64,000 nucleotides of DNA from Ignavibacterium sp. (GCF_025998815.1 NZ_AP026678.1:2542001-2606000); one strand, 5' to 3'. Shown: positions 29,198 to 37,983, numbered from the stretch's first letter. A program made the numbers and translations. The notes: a model not told the origin generated them from the letters alone.

Positions 29198-31687
29198 ATG
29201 GTTGAAACAAAAAATCAGGTCAGTGACGGCGAACTCGTATTAAAGTTAGCCGGATATAATGCCCAGGCATTTGAACAGCTTTTCGAAAGATATTCTCCAT
29301 TTCTTTATGGATTGATAAAAAAAATTATTGGCGATCCAAAACTTTCTGAACAAGTTTTGTTAAATGTGTTTGCAATATTCTGGAAAAGAATTGAACAATA
29401 TGATACCACCACAAATAATGTTTTTACCTTCCTTTCGATGCTTACAAGAAACCGCGCTGTTGATGTTCTTAAAAGAATGGATGAGCATAAACTTTCGCCT
29501 CTTTATGATGATAATTTTGAAAATGAAAAAATACTTCCGAAACTTTCACCCGTTATTAAACCAATTACTCTTGAACTGGCGCTTGCCTTTGGTGAAAGGA
29601 TAAAATTTTACAGAAGTCAGTTAACAGAAGTACAAAATCTTGTATTAAATCAGGTTTTCTTTGAAGGATTAACTGATGAGGAAATATCAAAAAAATTAAA
29701 TATTCCCGAAGCAACAGTTAAGCAGAAAATTCAAACCACTCTTGGAACTTTGATGCAAAATCTTTCGGGTAAAAATCTTGAAGCAGGTGGTAATAAAAAA
29801 GTTATTGATTTGATAAAGCTCGAAGCAATCGGAAGATTATCACAAGATGAAAAGGAATATCTCACAAATCAGAAGTTAGAAGATCCCGAATTTCCCTGGG
29901 CAATTCTTGGTGAATATCAGAATCTTGTTGCTTTGCTTTCTTCTGTTGTTGTTCCCGAAAAACCAGCAACGGATTTAACCGGCGAAATAAAAAATCTTTT
30001 CGGCAATGTTTTAATTGGAAAAACAGAGCTATATAATGTTGTAATACCAAACAAAATAAATATTCCTTCTGTTAGCGAAACAAAATCTGAAGAAAAGGTT
30101 GAAAGTAATCCGACCGAAGAATTTCCAATCAGATTCAAAGAACCAAGTAAACAAGATCTTGAAATATTAGAAGAAATATCTCATACAGTTCCCGAGCCGG
30201 TTAAAGTAGCTGAAGAAAAGAAAGAAGAAATTCCGGTTGAGAAAAAACCGGTTGTTGTTGAAAATAAAATTCAGCAAGCTCCGGTTATTGAAAACAAACC
30301 ACAGGAAATTCCTTCGATTAATAAGAAAGAAATTTCTGAAAGCAAGATTGAGAGCAAAACTTCGTTTTCAATTGAGAGTAAAATTTCTCAGCCAACTAAA
30401 TCTGAACCAGCAAAGCAATCAATAAACATTGATCCGCATACAGTTGATCCGGCAACAATCAACAAAAAAATTAATCAGATACTATCGAAGACTGAAGAAA
30501 TAAAAGAAAAAAATAAACTTGTTGAAGAAAAGAAAAGTGTTGATGAAAAGCCTGCTATAGTAAAGACGGAATTACCAAAACAGGAATCAAAAGCGCCCGA
30601 GCAAAAAAATATTATAAAAGAAGTAAAGCCGGAATCAAAGCCAGCTGCCAAAACAACCGTAAAAGATTTAAATAAAATTCTGGATAAAGCTGAACAAACT
30701 TCAGTTAAGACAGAAAAGCCAAAGGAAGAAGTAAAGAAACCAGTTGAACAAAAGAATTTTACAAAAGAAGAAAAAGTAACCGAGTCAAAAACAGAACATA
30801 AAGCGGTTGGCAATGATGACCATCAGATTGAAAAATTAATTGAAGATTACAAGCACAATTATGAAAAAGAAATAGGTGAGTTGCAGAAAAAACTAAGAAG
30901 AAACATAATGATAACAGTTGGACTGATTGTTCTTCTTCTTGGTGGTGCAGCAGCAATATTTTTAACTATGCAGAAAGGTTCTGATAAACTTGTTACAAAA
31001 GTTGAAAAGCCGGTTGTAAGTGAATCAAAACCCCAGAAAACTTTAATTGAAACTGAAAACAATCCATCACAGCAACAAAATGTAAATCAAAATCAATCAG
31101 CGCAATTGAATACTGAAAAACCTTTGACTCAGCAACCAAATGAAAAACAAAATTTAAATCAACAAAACAATAATCAACAGCAAACAGAGCAACCGAAGAA
31201 AGATGAGCAAAAGGTAGTTTATCCGCCTTTGCCCGAAGCTCCTAAAATTATTGAGCAGGTTACAAATGGTAATTCTAGAAATGATTCGGAGAATACTCAA
31301 AAACCTAATGATGTTGCAGTAACCAAAGTCGAAAAGAAAATCGAAGAAGTAATTCCACCGAAAGAAGAAAAACCTTTAAGCGAAGAACCGGCATTCTTTG
31401 TTGCAGTTGAAGAACCACCACAGCCGATAGGTGGATTGGCAAGAATACAACAAAAAATTGTATATCCTTTAGCTGCGAAGAATCTTGGTGTTGAAGGTAA
31501 AGTACTTATTCAGGCGATTATTGATGAAAACGGAAATGTAGCAAAAGCAAAAGTTATAAAAGGTATTGGCTCCGGTTGTGATGAAGTAGCACTCGATGCA
31601 GTTAAGAGTTCAAAATTTACACCTGGTAAGCAACGCGGTAAGAATGTTCGTGTACAGATTACAATTCCAATCGTGTTTAAGTTGTAA
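29198..31687 (+). CDS. ECF sigma factor / anti-sigma-like / transmembrane / TonB C-terminal domain fusion
   Basis: The 829-residue protein joins parts normally on separate chains. Residues ~22-94 match sigma region 2 (FEQLFERYSPFLYGLIKKII, LTRNRAVDVLKRMDEH); ~134-190 match region 4 (LTDEEISKKLNIPEATVKQK). Residues ~200-252 resemble a zinc-less RskA-type anti-sigma domain (LIKLEAIGRLSQDEKEYLTN). A 300-residue Lys/Glu/Pro linker leads to one membrane helix (MITVGLIVLLLGGAAAIFL, ~571-589), a Gln/Asn-rich periplasmic linker and a TonB C-terminal domain (~742-829, PLAAKNLGVEGKVLIQAIID, FTPGKQRGKNVRV). The start is the first ATG; a GTG 18 codons upstream is possible. No Shine-Dalgarno is clear. Confidence 0.85.
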   Translation: MVETKNQVSDGELVLKLAGYNAQAFEQLFERYSPFLYGLIKKIIGDPKLSEQVLLNVFAIFWKRIEQYDTTTNNVFTFLSMLTRNRAVDVLKRMDEHKLSPLYDDNFENEKILPKLSPVIKPITLELALAFGERIKFYRSQLTEVQNLVLNQVFFEGLTDEEISKKLNIPEATVKQKIQTTLGTLMQNLSGKNLEAGGNKKVIDLIKLEAIGRLSQDEKEYLTNQKLEDPEFPWAILGEYQNLVALLSSVVVPEKPATDLTGEIKNLFGNVLIGKTELYNVVIPNKINIPSVSETKSEEKVESNPTEEFPIRFKEPSKQDLEILEEISHTVPEPVKVAEEKKEEIPVEKKPVVVENKIQQAPVIENKPQEIPSINKKEISESKIESKTSFSIESKISQPTKSEPAKQSINIDPHTVDPATINKKINQILSKTEEIKEKNKLVEEKKSVDEKPAIVKTELPKQESKAPEQKNIIKEVKPESKPAAKTTVKDLNKILDKAEQTSVKTEKPKEEVKKPVEQKNFTKEEKVTESKTEHKAVGNDDHQIEKLIEDYKHNYEKEIGELQKKLRRNIMITVGLIVLLLGGAAAIFLTMQKGSDKLVTKVEKPVVSESKPQKTLIETENNPSQQQNVNQNQSAQLNTEKPLTQQPNEKQNLNQQNNNQQQTEQPKKDEQKVVYPPLPEAPKIIEQVTNGNSRNDSENTQKPNDVAVTKVEKKIEEVIPPKEEKPLSEEPAFFVAVEEPPQPIGGLARIQQKIVYPLAAKNLGVEGKVLIQAIIDENGNVAKAKVIKGIGSGCDEVALDAVKSSKFTPGKQRGKNVRVQITIPIVFKL

Positions 31688-31778
31688 CTGAAAGAAATAT
31701 CAAAGGTCAGAGACTATCAATTTTTTGATTTTTATTTTACTTGAAATCAGAGTTGTTAGAAATAAATCCTGATAAGGA

Positions 31779-32672
31779 TTAATAAATACCAATCAATTCT
31801 CTGAAGTTATCATATATTCTGTCATTCTTTGGAATTGCTCCATCAATCATACAAATTTCACCAGCAAAGTCATTTGCAAGTTTATTGATTCGATTAATTT
31901 CTAATCCTTGTAAATATCCAAGACATAACATTGCAGCAAAAGCATCGCCGGCACCGGTTGTATCTTTTACTTTTACATCTGTGGAGGAGTAGTCATATCG
32001 TTTTCCGTTTTCAAAAATTGTAGAACCATCCTTGCCCCTTGTAACCGCAATCATACTGATATTAAACTGCTCCATCAGTTCATAAGCAACTTTTTCAGTA
32101 TTGTAATCAATTTGTGTTATCATATCATTTAACAAACCCATCTCTTTGTAATTAACTTTTAGAAAATCTGCTGCTGTTAATGATGCTTCAACAATCTCTT
32201 CATCAAAAAAATCATTTCTGAGGTTCAGATCGCAGAAATATTTTAAATCCCGATTATTAAAAAGTGATTGAATGCTTTTTCGAGAAGTTTCAGAACGCTG
32301 AGCCAGAGTTCCAAAGTACAAACAGTTGGTTTCATTATTTACCAGATGCTTTACCTCATCCGTTGCTTCTATAAAATCAAAAGCTCTTTCAACATCTATT
32401 TCAAACTCCGGATTGCCGTCTTCATCCAAAGTTACATTTGCAACTCCGGTTGGATGAATCCGGTCAATTTGAATGTATTCTGTGTTAAGTCCGGCAAATT
32501 TAATTTCATCAACTGCTTTTGTTCCGAGGATATCTTTGCCCACACGACTAATAATGTTTCCTTCGCCTGTTAGTTTGTGAATGTGAAAAATAAAATTAAG
32601 TGGAGCGCCACCGAGTTTTTTATGATTCGGGAAAAGATCGAACAGAATCTCTCCAATAGAAGTTATTTTCAT
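31779..32672 (-). CDS. PfkB family carbohydrate kinase, fructokinase-like
   Basis: The 297-residue kinase has the PfkB sugar-binding start (LFPNHKKLGGAPLNFIFHIH), GRVGKDILGTKA-like SRVGKDILG near residue 40 and the C-terminal ATP/anion-hole motif DTTGAGDAFAAML with the catalytic Asp. It phosphorylates a sugar, most likely fructose or a related ketose; the exact substrate cannot be fixed. It stands alone on the minus strand after the sigma-TonB gene. Confidence 0.88.
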   Translation of the reverse strand: MKITSIGEILFDLFPNHKKLGGAPLNFIFHIHKLTGEGNIISRVGKDILGTKAVDEIKFAGLNTEYIQIDRIHPTGVANVTLDEDGNPEFEIDVERAFDFIEATDEVKHLVNNETNCLYFGTLAQRSETSRKSIQSLFNNRDLKYFCDLNLRNDFFDEEIVEASLTAADFLKVNYKEMGLLNDMITQIDYNTEKVAYELMEQFNISMIAVTRGKDGSTIFENGKRYDYSSTDVKVKDTTGAGDAFAAMLCLGYLQGLEINRINKLANDFAGEICMIDGAIPKNDRIYDNFRELIGIY

Positions 32673-32734
32673 ACAAATGGAATTTTTATTTAATTCAACT
32701 TGTTTACTTTTTACAATAACAATATGGAATTTAA

Positions 32735-33244
32735 ATGAAAATTTATCAACTTAAATCATCGCAAATATTGCCGGTTTCTTTAACAACGGCCTGGAAATTT
32801 TTCTCTGATCCTAAAAACCTTTCTAAAATTACACCGAAATGGTTGAATTTTGAAATCACTTCGGATTTACCAAACAGAATGTATGCCGGAATGATTATCT
32901 CATATAAAGTAAGACCAATGCTGAATATTCCTCAAACATGGGTTACGGAAATTACTCATGTTAACGAACCATTTTATTTTGTTGATGAACAAAGATTCGG
33001 TCCTTACAAAATGTGGCATCACGAACATATCTTTACTGAGATTCCCGATGTCGGTGTGGAAATGCAGGATATTGTAACTTATGTTGTTCCGTTTGGAATC
33101 CTTGGAAGAATTGCAAACAGTTTGTTTGTGAGAAAAAAAGTTCTGGAAATTTTCGAATACCGCAAAGAAGTTTTGAAAAAAATGTTTGGTCCTTCGGTTA
33201 ATCGCGAAGGAAAGTTAGAATATTTTACTTTGGAAAAGTACTAA
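32735..33244 (+). CDS. SRPBCC family protein
   Basis: The 169-residue protein begins with IYQLKSSQILPVSLTTAWKF, the first strand and helix of a START/SRPBCC ligand-binding fold, and continues with FFSDPKNLSKITP, RFGPYKMWHHEHIF and VPFGILGRIANSLFVRKK. This subgroup (CYTH-free, cell division-inhibitor-like annotation in some databases) has no known ligand. No signal peptide or membrane span. A strong bidirectional terminator follows. Confidence 0.85.
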   Translation: MKIYQLKSSQILPVSLTTAWKFFSDPKNLSKITPKWLNFEITSDLPNRMYAGMIISYKVRPMLNIPQTWVTEITHVNEPFYFVDEQRFGPYKMWHHEHIFTEIPDVGVEMQDIVTYVVPFGILGRIANSLFVRKKVLEIFEYRKEVLKKMFGPSVNREGKLEYFTLEKY

Positions 33245-33256
33245 TCGGTTCAATTG

Positions 33257-33296
33257 GATTTGCTGTTAAGGAAATAGTTTTCCTCAACAGCAAATC
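33257..33296. terminator. bidirectional terminator hairpin
   Basis: GATTTGCTGTT and AACAGCAAATC form a perfect 11-bp stem between convergent genes; an inner AAGGAAA/TTTTCCT can extend it. Confidence 0.8.
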
Positions 33297-33302
33297 TTAA
33301 AA

Positions 33303-33797
33303 TTATTTTTGTTCACCTTCCGATTGCTGCATTTGAAGCCAGGGATTTAAGTCGGTGTTCCACATTTCAATTTTTATTTTCAAACCACCATCATCCTGCT
33401 TTTGCCAGACTGTCATGTATTTGCCTTCATCACTCCAATCAGGCACACCAGGACCAGTCATTGTCATTTTATAATTACCAATTTCAATAACAAAGTTTCC
33501 GGCAGGAATTAAATCTGTGGTTTTCATATCAAACGATGTTGTTTTCCATTCTGAATTTTCTACCTGCTCACTAAGTGACTTTAAAGTTTCAATGCCTCTT
33601 ATCATAGGTTGATAGCTTGGAAGAGAAACAACATCATTGGTGTAAAGTGACATCATTGTTTTAGTATCATTATCAATCATTGATTGAGCATAAATTTTAT
33701 TCAGCTTTTCGATTTGCGAAGAAAGCTCATTTTGATTTTGTGCAAATGTGAACATCGAACCAAGCCACAAAATTGATATAATAATTTTCAAGTTCAT
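33303..33797 (-). CDS. exported SnoaL/DUF4440-like protein (NTF2 fold)
   Basis: The 164-residue protein has a signal peptide (MNLKIIISILWLGSMFTFAQ, cleavage after AQ likely) and an NTF2-like cone: LNKIYAQSMIDNDTKTMMSL, YTNDVVSLPSYQPMIRG and a C-terminal strand MTVWQKQDDGGLKIKIEMWN. DUF4440/SnoaL-like proteins bind small molecules; function unknown. It is probably periplasmic. Confidence 0.85.
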   Translation of the reverse strand: MNLKIIISILWLGSMFTFAQNQNELSSQIEKLNKIYAQSMIDNDTKTMMSLYTNDVVSLPSYQPMIRGIETLKSLSEQVENSEWKTTSFDMKTTDLIPAGNFVIEIGNYKMTMTGPGVPDWSDEGKYMTVWQKQDDGGLKIKIEMWNTDLNPWLQMQQSEGEQK

Positions 33798-33917
33798 TTA
33801 TACTCCTTAATAATTTGAATTTTTATTTACATTAAAATAAACTCTTCAAGCTTCTTTGCAACAATTTTGTGCCTCACATTTTCTTTTTTACTTTGCATCA
33901 TTAAAAGAGACTTTGTT

Positions 33918-34679
33918 ATGGAACTAAAAACAAACTACAACAAGATTGCTTCGGCTTATGATGAGAGATATAAATCAAACTATCTGACGGAAGTTGAGAA
34001 ATCTTTATTAAGCATTGCATCTGATAAAAATATTCATTCAATTCTCGAGGTTGGATGTGGCACAGGAAGATGGTTAAGAGCGCTTTCTTCGCACAGTAAA
34101 AAGTTAGTCGGACTTGATTACTCAATTGGAATGTTGAAAGTTGCAGCCACTGGACAATGCGATTTGGTGCTGATTAATGCTGATGCTTGTAAACTTCCGT
34201 TTGCAAAAAATAGTTTTGATATGATTTTTTGTATAAACGCAATTCATCACTTTCCAAACAAAGAACTATTTTTTTCTGAAGCAACAGCGACATTAACGCA
34301 AAATGGTATCATCTGTATTTATGGAGTTGATCCACAAATTGATAAAGACTGGTATGTGTATGATTACTTTAACGACGTATATGAAAAAGACCTGGAAAGA
34401 TTTCCATCATTAAAAGAAACCAAACAATTATGTGAGTTGTTTGGACTTCGTATCGAAGAACAAATGATTGTTGAAAAAGTATATTCTGAAAGAATTGGCA
34501 ACGAAGTTTTTTCAGATCCATTTCTTAAAAAACATATGAACTCTCAGCTTGCAAATCTTTCAGAAGAAGAATATCAGGAAGGGATTGAGAGAATTAAACA
34601 TAAAATTTCTGTTGAACCAGAAACAAAATTTATCACTGATATTAAATTCTACTTAACAAAAGCAAGAAAGGAATCTTAA
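33918..34679 (+). CDS. class I SAM-dependent methyltransferase
   Basis: The 253-residue protein starts MELKTNYNKIASAYDERY and has the SAM motif I LEVGCGTGRWLRAL, motif II VGLDYSIGML, DLVLINADACKLPF and the post-I FDMIFCINAIHHF. It is of the UbiE/Methyltransf_11 type; substrate unknown. An in-frame extension of 17 codons upstream is less likely. The stop codon is followed immediately by the ATG of a cupin gene, so the two are co-translated. Confidence 0.9.
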   Translation: MELKTNYNKIASAYDERYKSNYLTEVEKSLLSIASDKNIHSILEVGCGTGRWLRALSSHSKKLVGLDYSIGMLKVAATGQCDLVLINADACKLPFAKNSFDMIFCINAIHHFPNKELFFSEATATLTQNGIICIYGVDPQIDKDWYVYDYFNDVYEKDLERFPSLKETKQLCELFGLRIEEQMIVEKVYSERIGNEVFSDPFLKKHMNSQLANLSEEEYQEGIERIKHKISVEPETKFITDIKFYLTKARKES

Positions 34680-35042
34680 ATGCCGGTTCTGATTGATAAA
34701 CCAACTGTAATTCCAGCGGCAGGAACAAAACCAAAAATTATTGAGGAGTATTTTGGTCGAGTAAACTCAAACACCAGTCAGGTAAGTATTGCAAGAATGA
34801 AAAGTCCTGCCGGTTGGGTTGAACCAGCACAACAACCTGAATTTGATGAATACACTGTTGTGTTAAGGGGTGTTTTGCGTGTTGAAACAAAAGACAAAGT
34901 GTTCGATGTTAAAGAAGGTTCAGCAATACTAACAAAAGCCGGTGAATGGATTAGATACAGCACGCCGTTTGAAGATGGAGCAGAATATGTGGCTGTGTGT
35001 ATTCCTGCATTTTCACCCGATACAGTTCACAGAGAAGAATAA
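34680..35042 (+). CDS. cupin domain protein
   Basis: The 120-residue protein is a single small beta barrel with the cupin motifs EFDEYTVVLRGVLRVETKDK and GSAILTKAGEWIRYS. The usual first His pair is not complete, so metal binding is uncertain. The ATG abuts the stop codon of the methyltransferase gene, implying a joint pathway. Downstream, 220 bases to the next gene hold no structure that I recognise. Confidence 0.85.
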   Translation: MPVLIDKPTVIPAAGTKPKIIEEYFGRVNSNTSQVSIARMKSPAGWVEPAQQPEFDEYTVVLRGVLRVETKDKVFDVKEGSAILTKAGEWIRYSTPFEDGAEYVAVCIPAFSPDTVHREE

Positions 35043-35263
35043 AATTGAACTTAAGCTGTTGATTTAATCATCGTCAAATAATAATTGTGCTTTATAAACT
35101 ATCTTCTCAGTAATTAGAAGATATTTGAAATGAAGTTCTAACTAATGAAAATTTGCTTTTAATATTGTATCAATTTTATTAAAAAAAGCAGCCACGACTT
35201 TTTAATGACAGTGGAATATTATTTGTAATTGTTCACTGTCAACTAAAAGGAAGCGCAACATTG

Positions 35264-36406
35264 ATGTTTGAATTTAAATTCACAGATGAGCAGAATATGC
35301 TCAGAGAAACCGTCCGGGATTTTACCAACAACGAAATTAAACCAATTGCTTCAAAGATTGATCAGGAAGGAATGATTCCGAAAGAACTGATTCGCAAAAT
35401 GGCTGAACTTGGTTTTCTGGGCATTTCATTTCCTGAAGAATATGGTGGTGGTGGATTCGGAGAGGTTGGTTATTGTATTATGCAGGAAGAGATTGCTCGT
35501 GGTTGTATGTCAACAGCAACTTTCATTGGTGCACATCAATCAATTGGTACAAATGCACTTTTCATTGGTGGAACAGAAGAACAGAAGAAAAAATTTATAC
35601 CTCCGCTTGCTGCTGGTGAAAAGATAGCCGCATTCGGATTAACAGAAGCACAAGCCGGCTCAGATTCTTTTCACCTTAAAACTCATGCTGAACCTGATGG
35701 AGATGAGTGGGTTATTAACGGAGAAAAATTGTGGATTACGAATGGTGGCATTGCAGATATTATTTCTTTATTTGCACGCACAGAAAAGGGAATAACACTT
35801 TTTGCGGTTGAAACTGACAGACCTGGATTCAAAGCAGGACCACCCGAAAAGAAAATGGGTATTCGCGGAAGCGTAACAAATGCGCTCAGCTTTGAAAATG
35901 TTCGTGTGCCGAAAGAAAATTTAATCGGACAGGAAGGTCGTGGTTTTATTTATGCAATGAAAACTCTTGACGCGGGCAGACTTGGTTTGGGCGCTGCTTG
36001 TCTCGGAGTATCCAAAGAGCTTTTAGAACTTTCAACAAAGTATGCGAAAGAAAGAATTCAGTTTGATCATCCGATTGCACAATTTCAGGCAATACAATTT
36101 ATGCTGGCTGAAATGGCAGTGATGATTTATAATATGGAAAGCATTGTTTATCGTACCGCAGTTGATTATGATTTACACAAAGACATTTCGAGACAATCGG
36201 CAATGGTTAAATTTTACTGCTCAGAGTCGCTTGATAAAATTGTTGATTATGCTGTTCAGATTCACGGAGGAATGGGTTATTCTCAGGAACTTCCGATTGA
36301 AAGGATTTATCGTGATTCCCGAATTAATAGAATTTTTGAAGGAACAAATGAAATTCAAAAGGGAATCATTGCACGTGATATAATTAAGAAAAGCGGAAGA
36401 CTATAA
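35264..36406 (+). CDS. acyl-CoA dehydrogenase
   Basis: The 380-residue flavoenzyme oxidises acyl-CoA to 2-enoyl-CoA. It has the N-terminal helical domain, FGLTEAQAGSDSF and WITNGGIADI in the FAD/beta domain, and in the C-terminal domain the QIHGGMGYSQELPIERIYRD segment and FEGTNEIQK with the catalytic Glu of short/medium-chain enzymes. The ATG at 35264 is preferred over an adjacent TTG; AAGGAAG lies upstream. A small basic protein gene follows after 27 bases. Confidence 0.95.
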   Translation: MFEFKFTDEQNMLRETVRDFTNNEIKPIASKIDQEGMIPKELIRKMAELGFLGISFPEEYGGGGFGEVGYCIMQEEIARGCMSTATFIGAHQSIGTNALFIGGTEEQKKKFIPPLAAGEKIAAFGLTEAQAGSDSFHLKTHAEPDGDEWVINGEKLWITNGGIADIISLFARTEKGITLFAVETDRPGFKAGPPEKKMGIRGSVTNALSFENVRVPKENLIGQEGRGFIYAMKTLDAGRLGLGAACLGVSKELLELSTKYAKERIQFDHPIAQFQAIQFMLAEMAVMIYNMESIVYRTAVDYDLHKDISRQSAMVKFYCSESLDKIVDYAVQIHGGMGYSQELPIERIYRDSRINRIFEGTNEIQKGIIARDIIKKSGRL

Positions 36407-36433
36407 TTTCAAAAGTATATAAGGAATAAAACT

Positions 36434-36685
36434 ATGCCTGCTAAAAAAACAACCGCTGCAAAAGCTAAATCAAAACGTCCAAAGACATATTATTACAGAA
36501 TATTCTTCGATGATAATGAAGCAAAGAATTATATGAAGAGTAAACTCACTCATAAACAAGTTGAAAAATATCTGAAAGCTTATGAGAAGACTCATCAGAA
36601 ATTTATTAACAAAGAGTTTGTAGATTTCCTGAAAAAATATGATCGAACTGCAGAGCTTATAGAAATAAGCGACATCTCGTACTGA
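36434..36685 (+). CDS. small basic hypothetical protein
   Basis: I do not recognise this 83-residue protein. The N-terminal 18 residues are Lys/Ala-rich (MPAKKTTAAKAKSKRPK), like a histone-like or nucleic-acid-binding tail; the rest is helical with YYRIFFDDNEAKNYMKS and VEKYLKAYEKTHQKF. AAGGAA precedes the ATG, and a strong terminator follows, so it is a real gene, probably co-transcribed with the acyl-CoA dehydrogenase. Confidence 0.8.
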   Translation: MPAKKTTAAKAKSKRPKTYYYRIFFDDNEAKNYMKSKLTHKQVEKYLKAYEKTHQKFINKEFVDFLKKYDRTAELIEISDISY

Positions 36686-36712
36686 TAATTGCTGTGCTCG
36701 TCGCTTTATCTT

Positions 36713-36757
36713 CCCGATGGGTTGTTTGCGCCTCCTTCAACTCATCGGGATTTTTTT
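36713..36757 (+). terminator. rho-independent terminator
   Basis: CCCGATGGGTTG pairs with CAACTCATCGGG (12 bp with one G-U) and TTTTTTT follows on the plus strand, ending the acyl-CoA dehydrogenase unit. Confidence 0.9.
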
Positions 36758-36760
36758 ATT

Positions 36761-36796
36761 GTAAAGGGATAAGGAATAAGGGAATAAGGTATATGC
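36761..36796. repeat. ATAAGG-rich repeat, single arm
   Basis: GGGATAAGGAATAAGGGAAT followed by AAGGTATATGC is one arm of the palindromic ATAAGG family that is complete at 42190-42288. Confidence 0.55.
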
Positions 36797-36840
36797 TAAA
36801 AGGAATTATTTTAGGATTGAGTTGATTTTAATAATTGGGT

Positions 36841-36906
36841 TAGGACTCCGTCCGAACCGCAACAATTCAACACATCAGGAACGAACAGGAGTTCGTTCCC
36901 TACACA
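36841..36906. repeat. dispersed repeat ending GTTCGTTCCCTACAC
   Basis: The block includes GGACTCCGTCCGAACCGC, AACGAACAGGAGTTCGTTCC (a palindrome-like stem) and CCTACAC. It is G+C richer than its surroundings, non-coding, and related in its ending to 6408-6490. Confidence 0.5.
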
Positions 36907-36927
36907 AAAATAAAATTTATTAATAAA

Positions 36928-36954
36928 AAAGAGCGGACAATTTGCCCGCTCTTT
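36928..36954. terminator. hairpin terminator, probably for the plus-strand unit or both directions
   Basis: AAAGAGCGG pairs with CCGCTCTTT. The A-rich 5' flank gives a T run on the minus strand, so it could end the T9SS gene to the right. Confidence 0.7.
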
Positions 36955-37006
36955 GAACATTTGCTTTAGTTGAAAATCTTTTCTGATTAAGTTCTATGAA
37001 ATTTTA

Positions 37007-37066
37007 AAAGCCCCTCTCCTAAGGATGGCACAGCCATTCCTAACGGAAGAGGGGTTGGGGTGAGGC
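37007..37066. repeat. CCCCTCTCC / GGGGTTGGGG palindromic repeat
   Basis: AAAAGCCCCTCTCCTAAGGA faces TAACGGAAGAGGGGTTGGGG, forming a long imperfect hairpin. It abuts the stop codon of the T9SS protein gene. The 380 bases between 36685 and 37067 are made almost entirely of two terminators and three repeat types. Confidence 0.65.
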
Positions 37067-37918
37067 TTACTTAATCAACATCATCTTCTTTACATCTGAA
37101 AAATTACCAACTGATAATTTGTAGTAATATACCCCACTTGGTAATTCACTTGCATTTCCAATGGATCCTGTGGAGAATTCTACTTTATAACTTCCCGCTT
37201 CTCTGTATTCATTCACTAAAGTAGCTACTTCGTTGCCAAGTACATCATAAACCTTAAGTGTTTGCCAACTGCCTACTGGCGACTGCCAACTTATTACTGT
37301 TGTTGGATTGAATGGATTCGGATAGTTCTGATAAAGCTTAAACTGATTCGGAACTTCTGTCAAATAATCATCTACACTTACTGTTACTGTATCACCATAA
37401 ACTTTACCATCTATTACACAACCTAAAAGAGTAGAAAATACAGTTCCTGTAACAGCATCTCTTTCGGAGAGCATTCCAAACTCTTCAGTCCATAAACGAT
37501 CGTTCCTAACTAAACCAAAATAATCATATGATACCCATTTTATTGTTACTAATGAATCAAATACAATAGCGGGAATTTCTGATTCAAGGTAGAAAAATGA
37601 TGGCAGACCATAGTACAAAAAATTTATTGTGTCGTAAGTATTAATGCCTTTCTTATAATAGGCAACTTCTTGACTGTCAATCATATTTACGTAATAATAA
37701 ATACTATCCGAATCATCGTATCTCGCATAACTACCACTTCCACTAGTAAAATAACGCTTACCATTAAACACGACACCCGAATCAATAATTGTAACTTTAT
37801 GTCGCGTACCATTTTCACCTTCCCAAACCCAAGAATTTCCTAGACTCAAAGGCATTGGTTGAGAATAATGGTTTACGTACGAAATAATAATTAAACAAAG
37901 TATAAAATATTTTTTCAT
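37067..37918 (-). CDS. secreted protein with T9SS type A sorting domain
   Basis: The 283-residue protein has a signal peptide (KKYFILCLIIISYVNHYSQ), a central region of about 170 residues I cannot assign (NSWVWEGENGTRHKVTIIDS), and a C-terminal sorting domain: LYQNYPNPFNPTTVISWQ, LKVYDVLGNEVATLVNEY, SGVYYYKLSVGNFSDVKKMM. Such domains direct proteins through the type IX secretion system to the surface. The ATG after AGGTGA is used rather than an upstream GTG. Confidence 0.85.
   Translation of the reverse strand: MKKYFILCLIIISYVNHYSQPMPLSLGNSWVWEGENGTRHKVTIIDSGVVFNGKRYFTSGSGSYARYDDSDSIYYYVNMIDSQEVAYYKKGINTYDTINFLYYGLPSFFYLESEIPAIVFDSLVTIKWVSYDYFGLVRNDRLWTEEFGMLSERDAVTGTVFSTLLGCVIDGKVYGDTVTVSVDDYLTEVPNQFKLYQNYPNPFNPTTVISWQSPVGSWQTLKVYDVLGNEVATLVNEYREAGSYKVEFSTGSIGNASELPSGVYYYKLSVGNFSDVKKMMLIK
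37263..37291. repeat. repeat-like segment inside the T9SS sorting domain
   Basis: On the coding strand AGTTGGCAG, TCGCCAGTAGGC, AGTTGGCA give a direct repeat of AGTTGGCA. It encodes SWQSPVGSWQ. The gene at 60001 encodes SWQSPVSGWQ at the same place with different codons. Confidence 0.45.
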
Positions 37919-37946
37919 TGCAATCACCTATGAGTTAATATACAAG

Positions 37947-37974
37947 AAGCAGAGCAGAAATTTCTGCTCTGCTT
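37947..37974 (-). terminator. perfect 28-base palindrome after the M28 peptidase gene
   Basis: AAGCAGAGCAGAAA is followed directly by its complement TTTCTGCTCTGCTT. It lies 9 bases beyond the stop of the peptidase gene and probably ends transcription; the T run after it is weak. Confidence 0.65.
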
Positions 37975-37983
37975 GGACCAATT

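Noticed and set aside
30475-31062. Minus-strand frames within the sigma-TonB gene
   Set aside because: They reflect the low-complexity Lys/Glu/Pro linker on the other strand and show Ser/Phe-rich nonsense composition.
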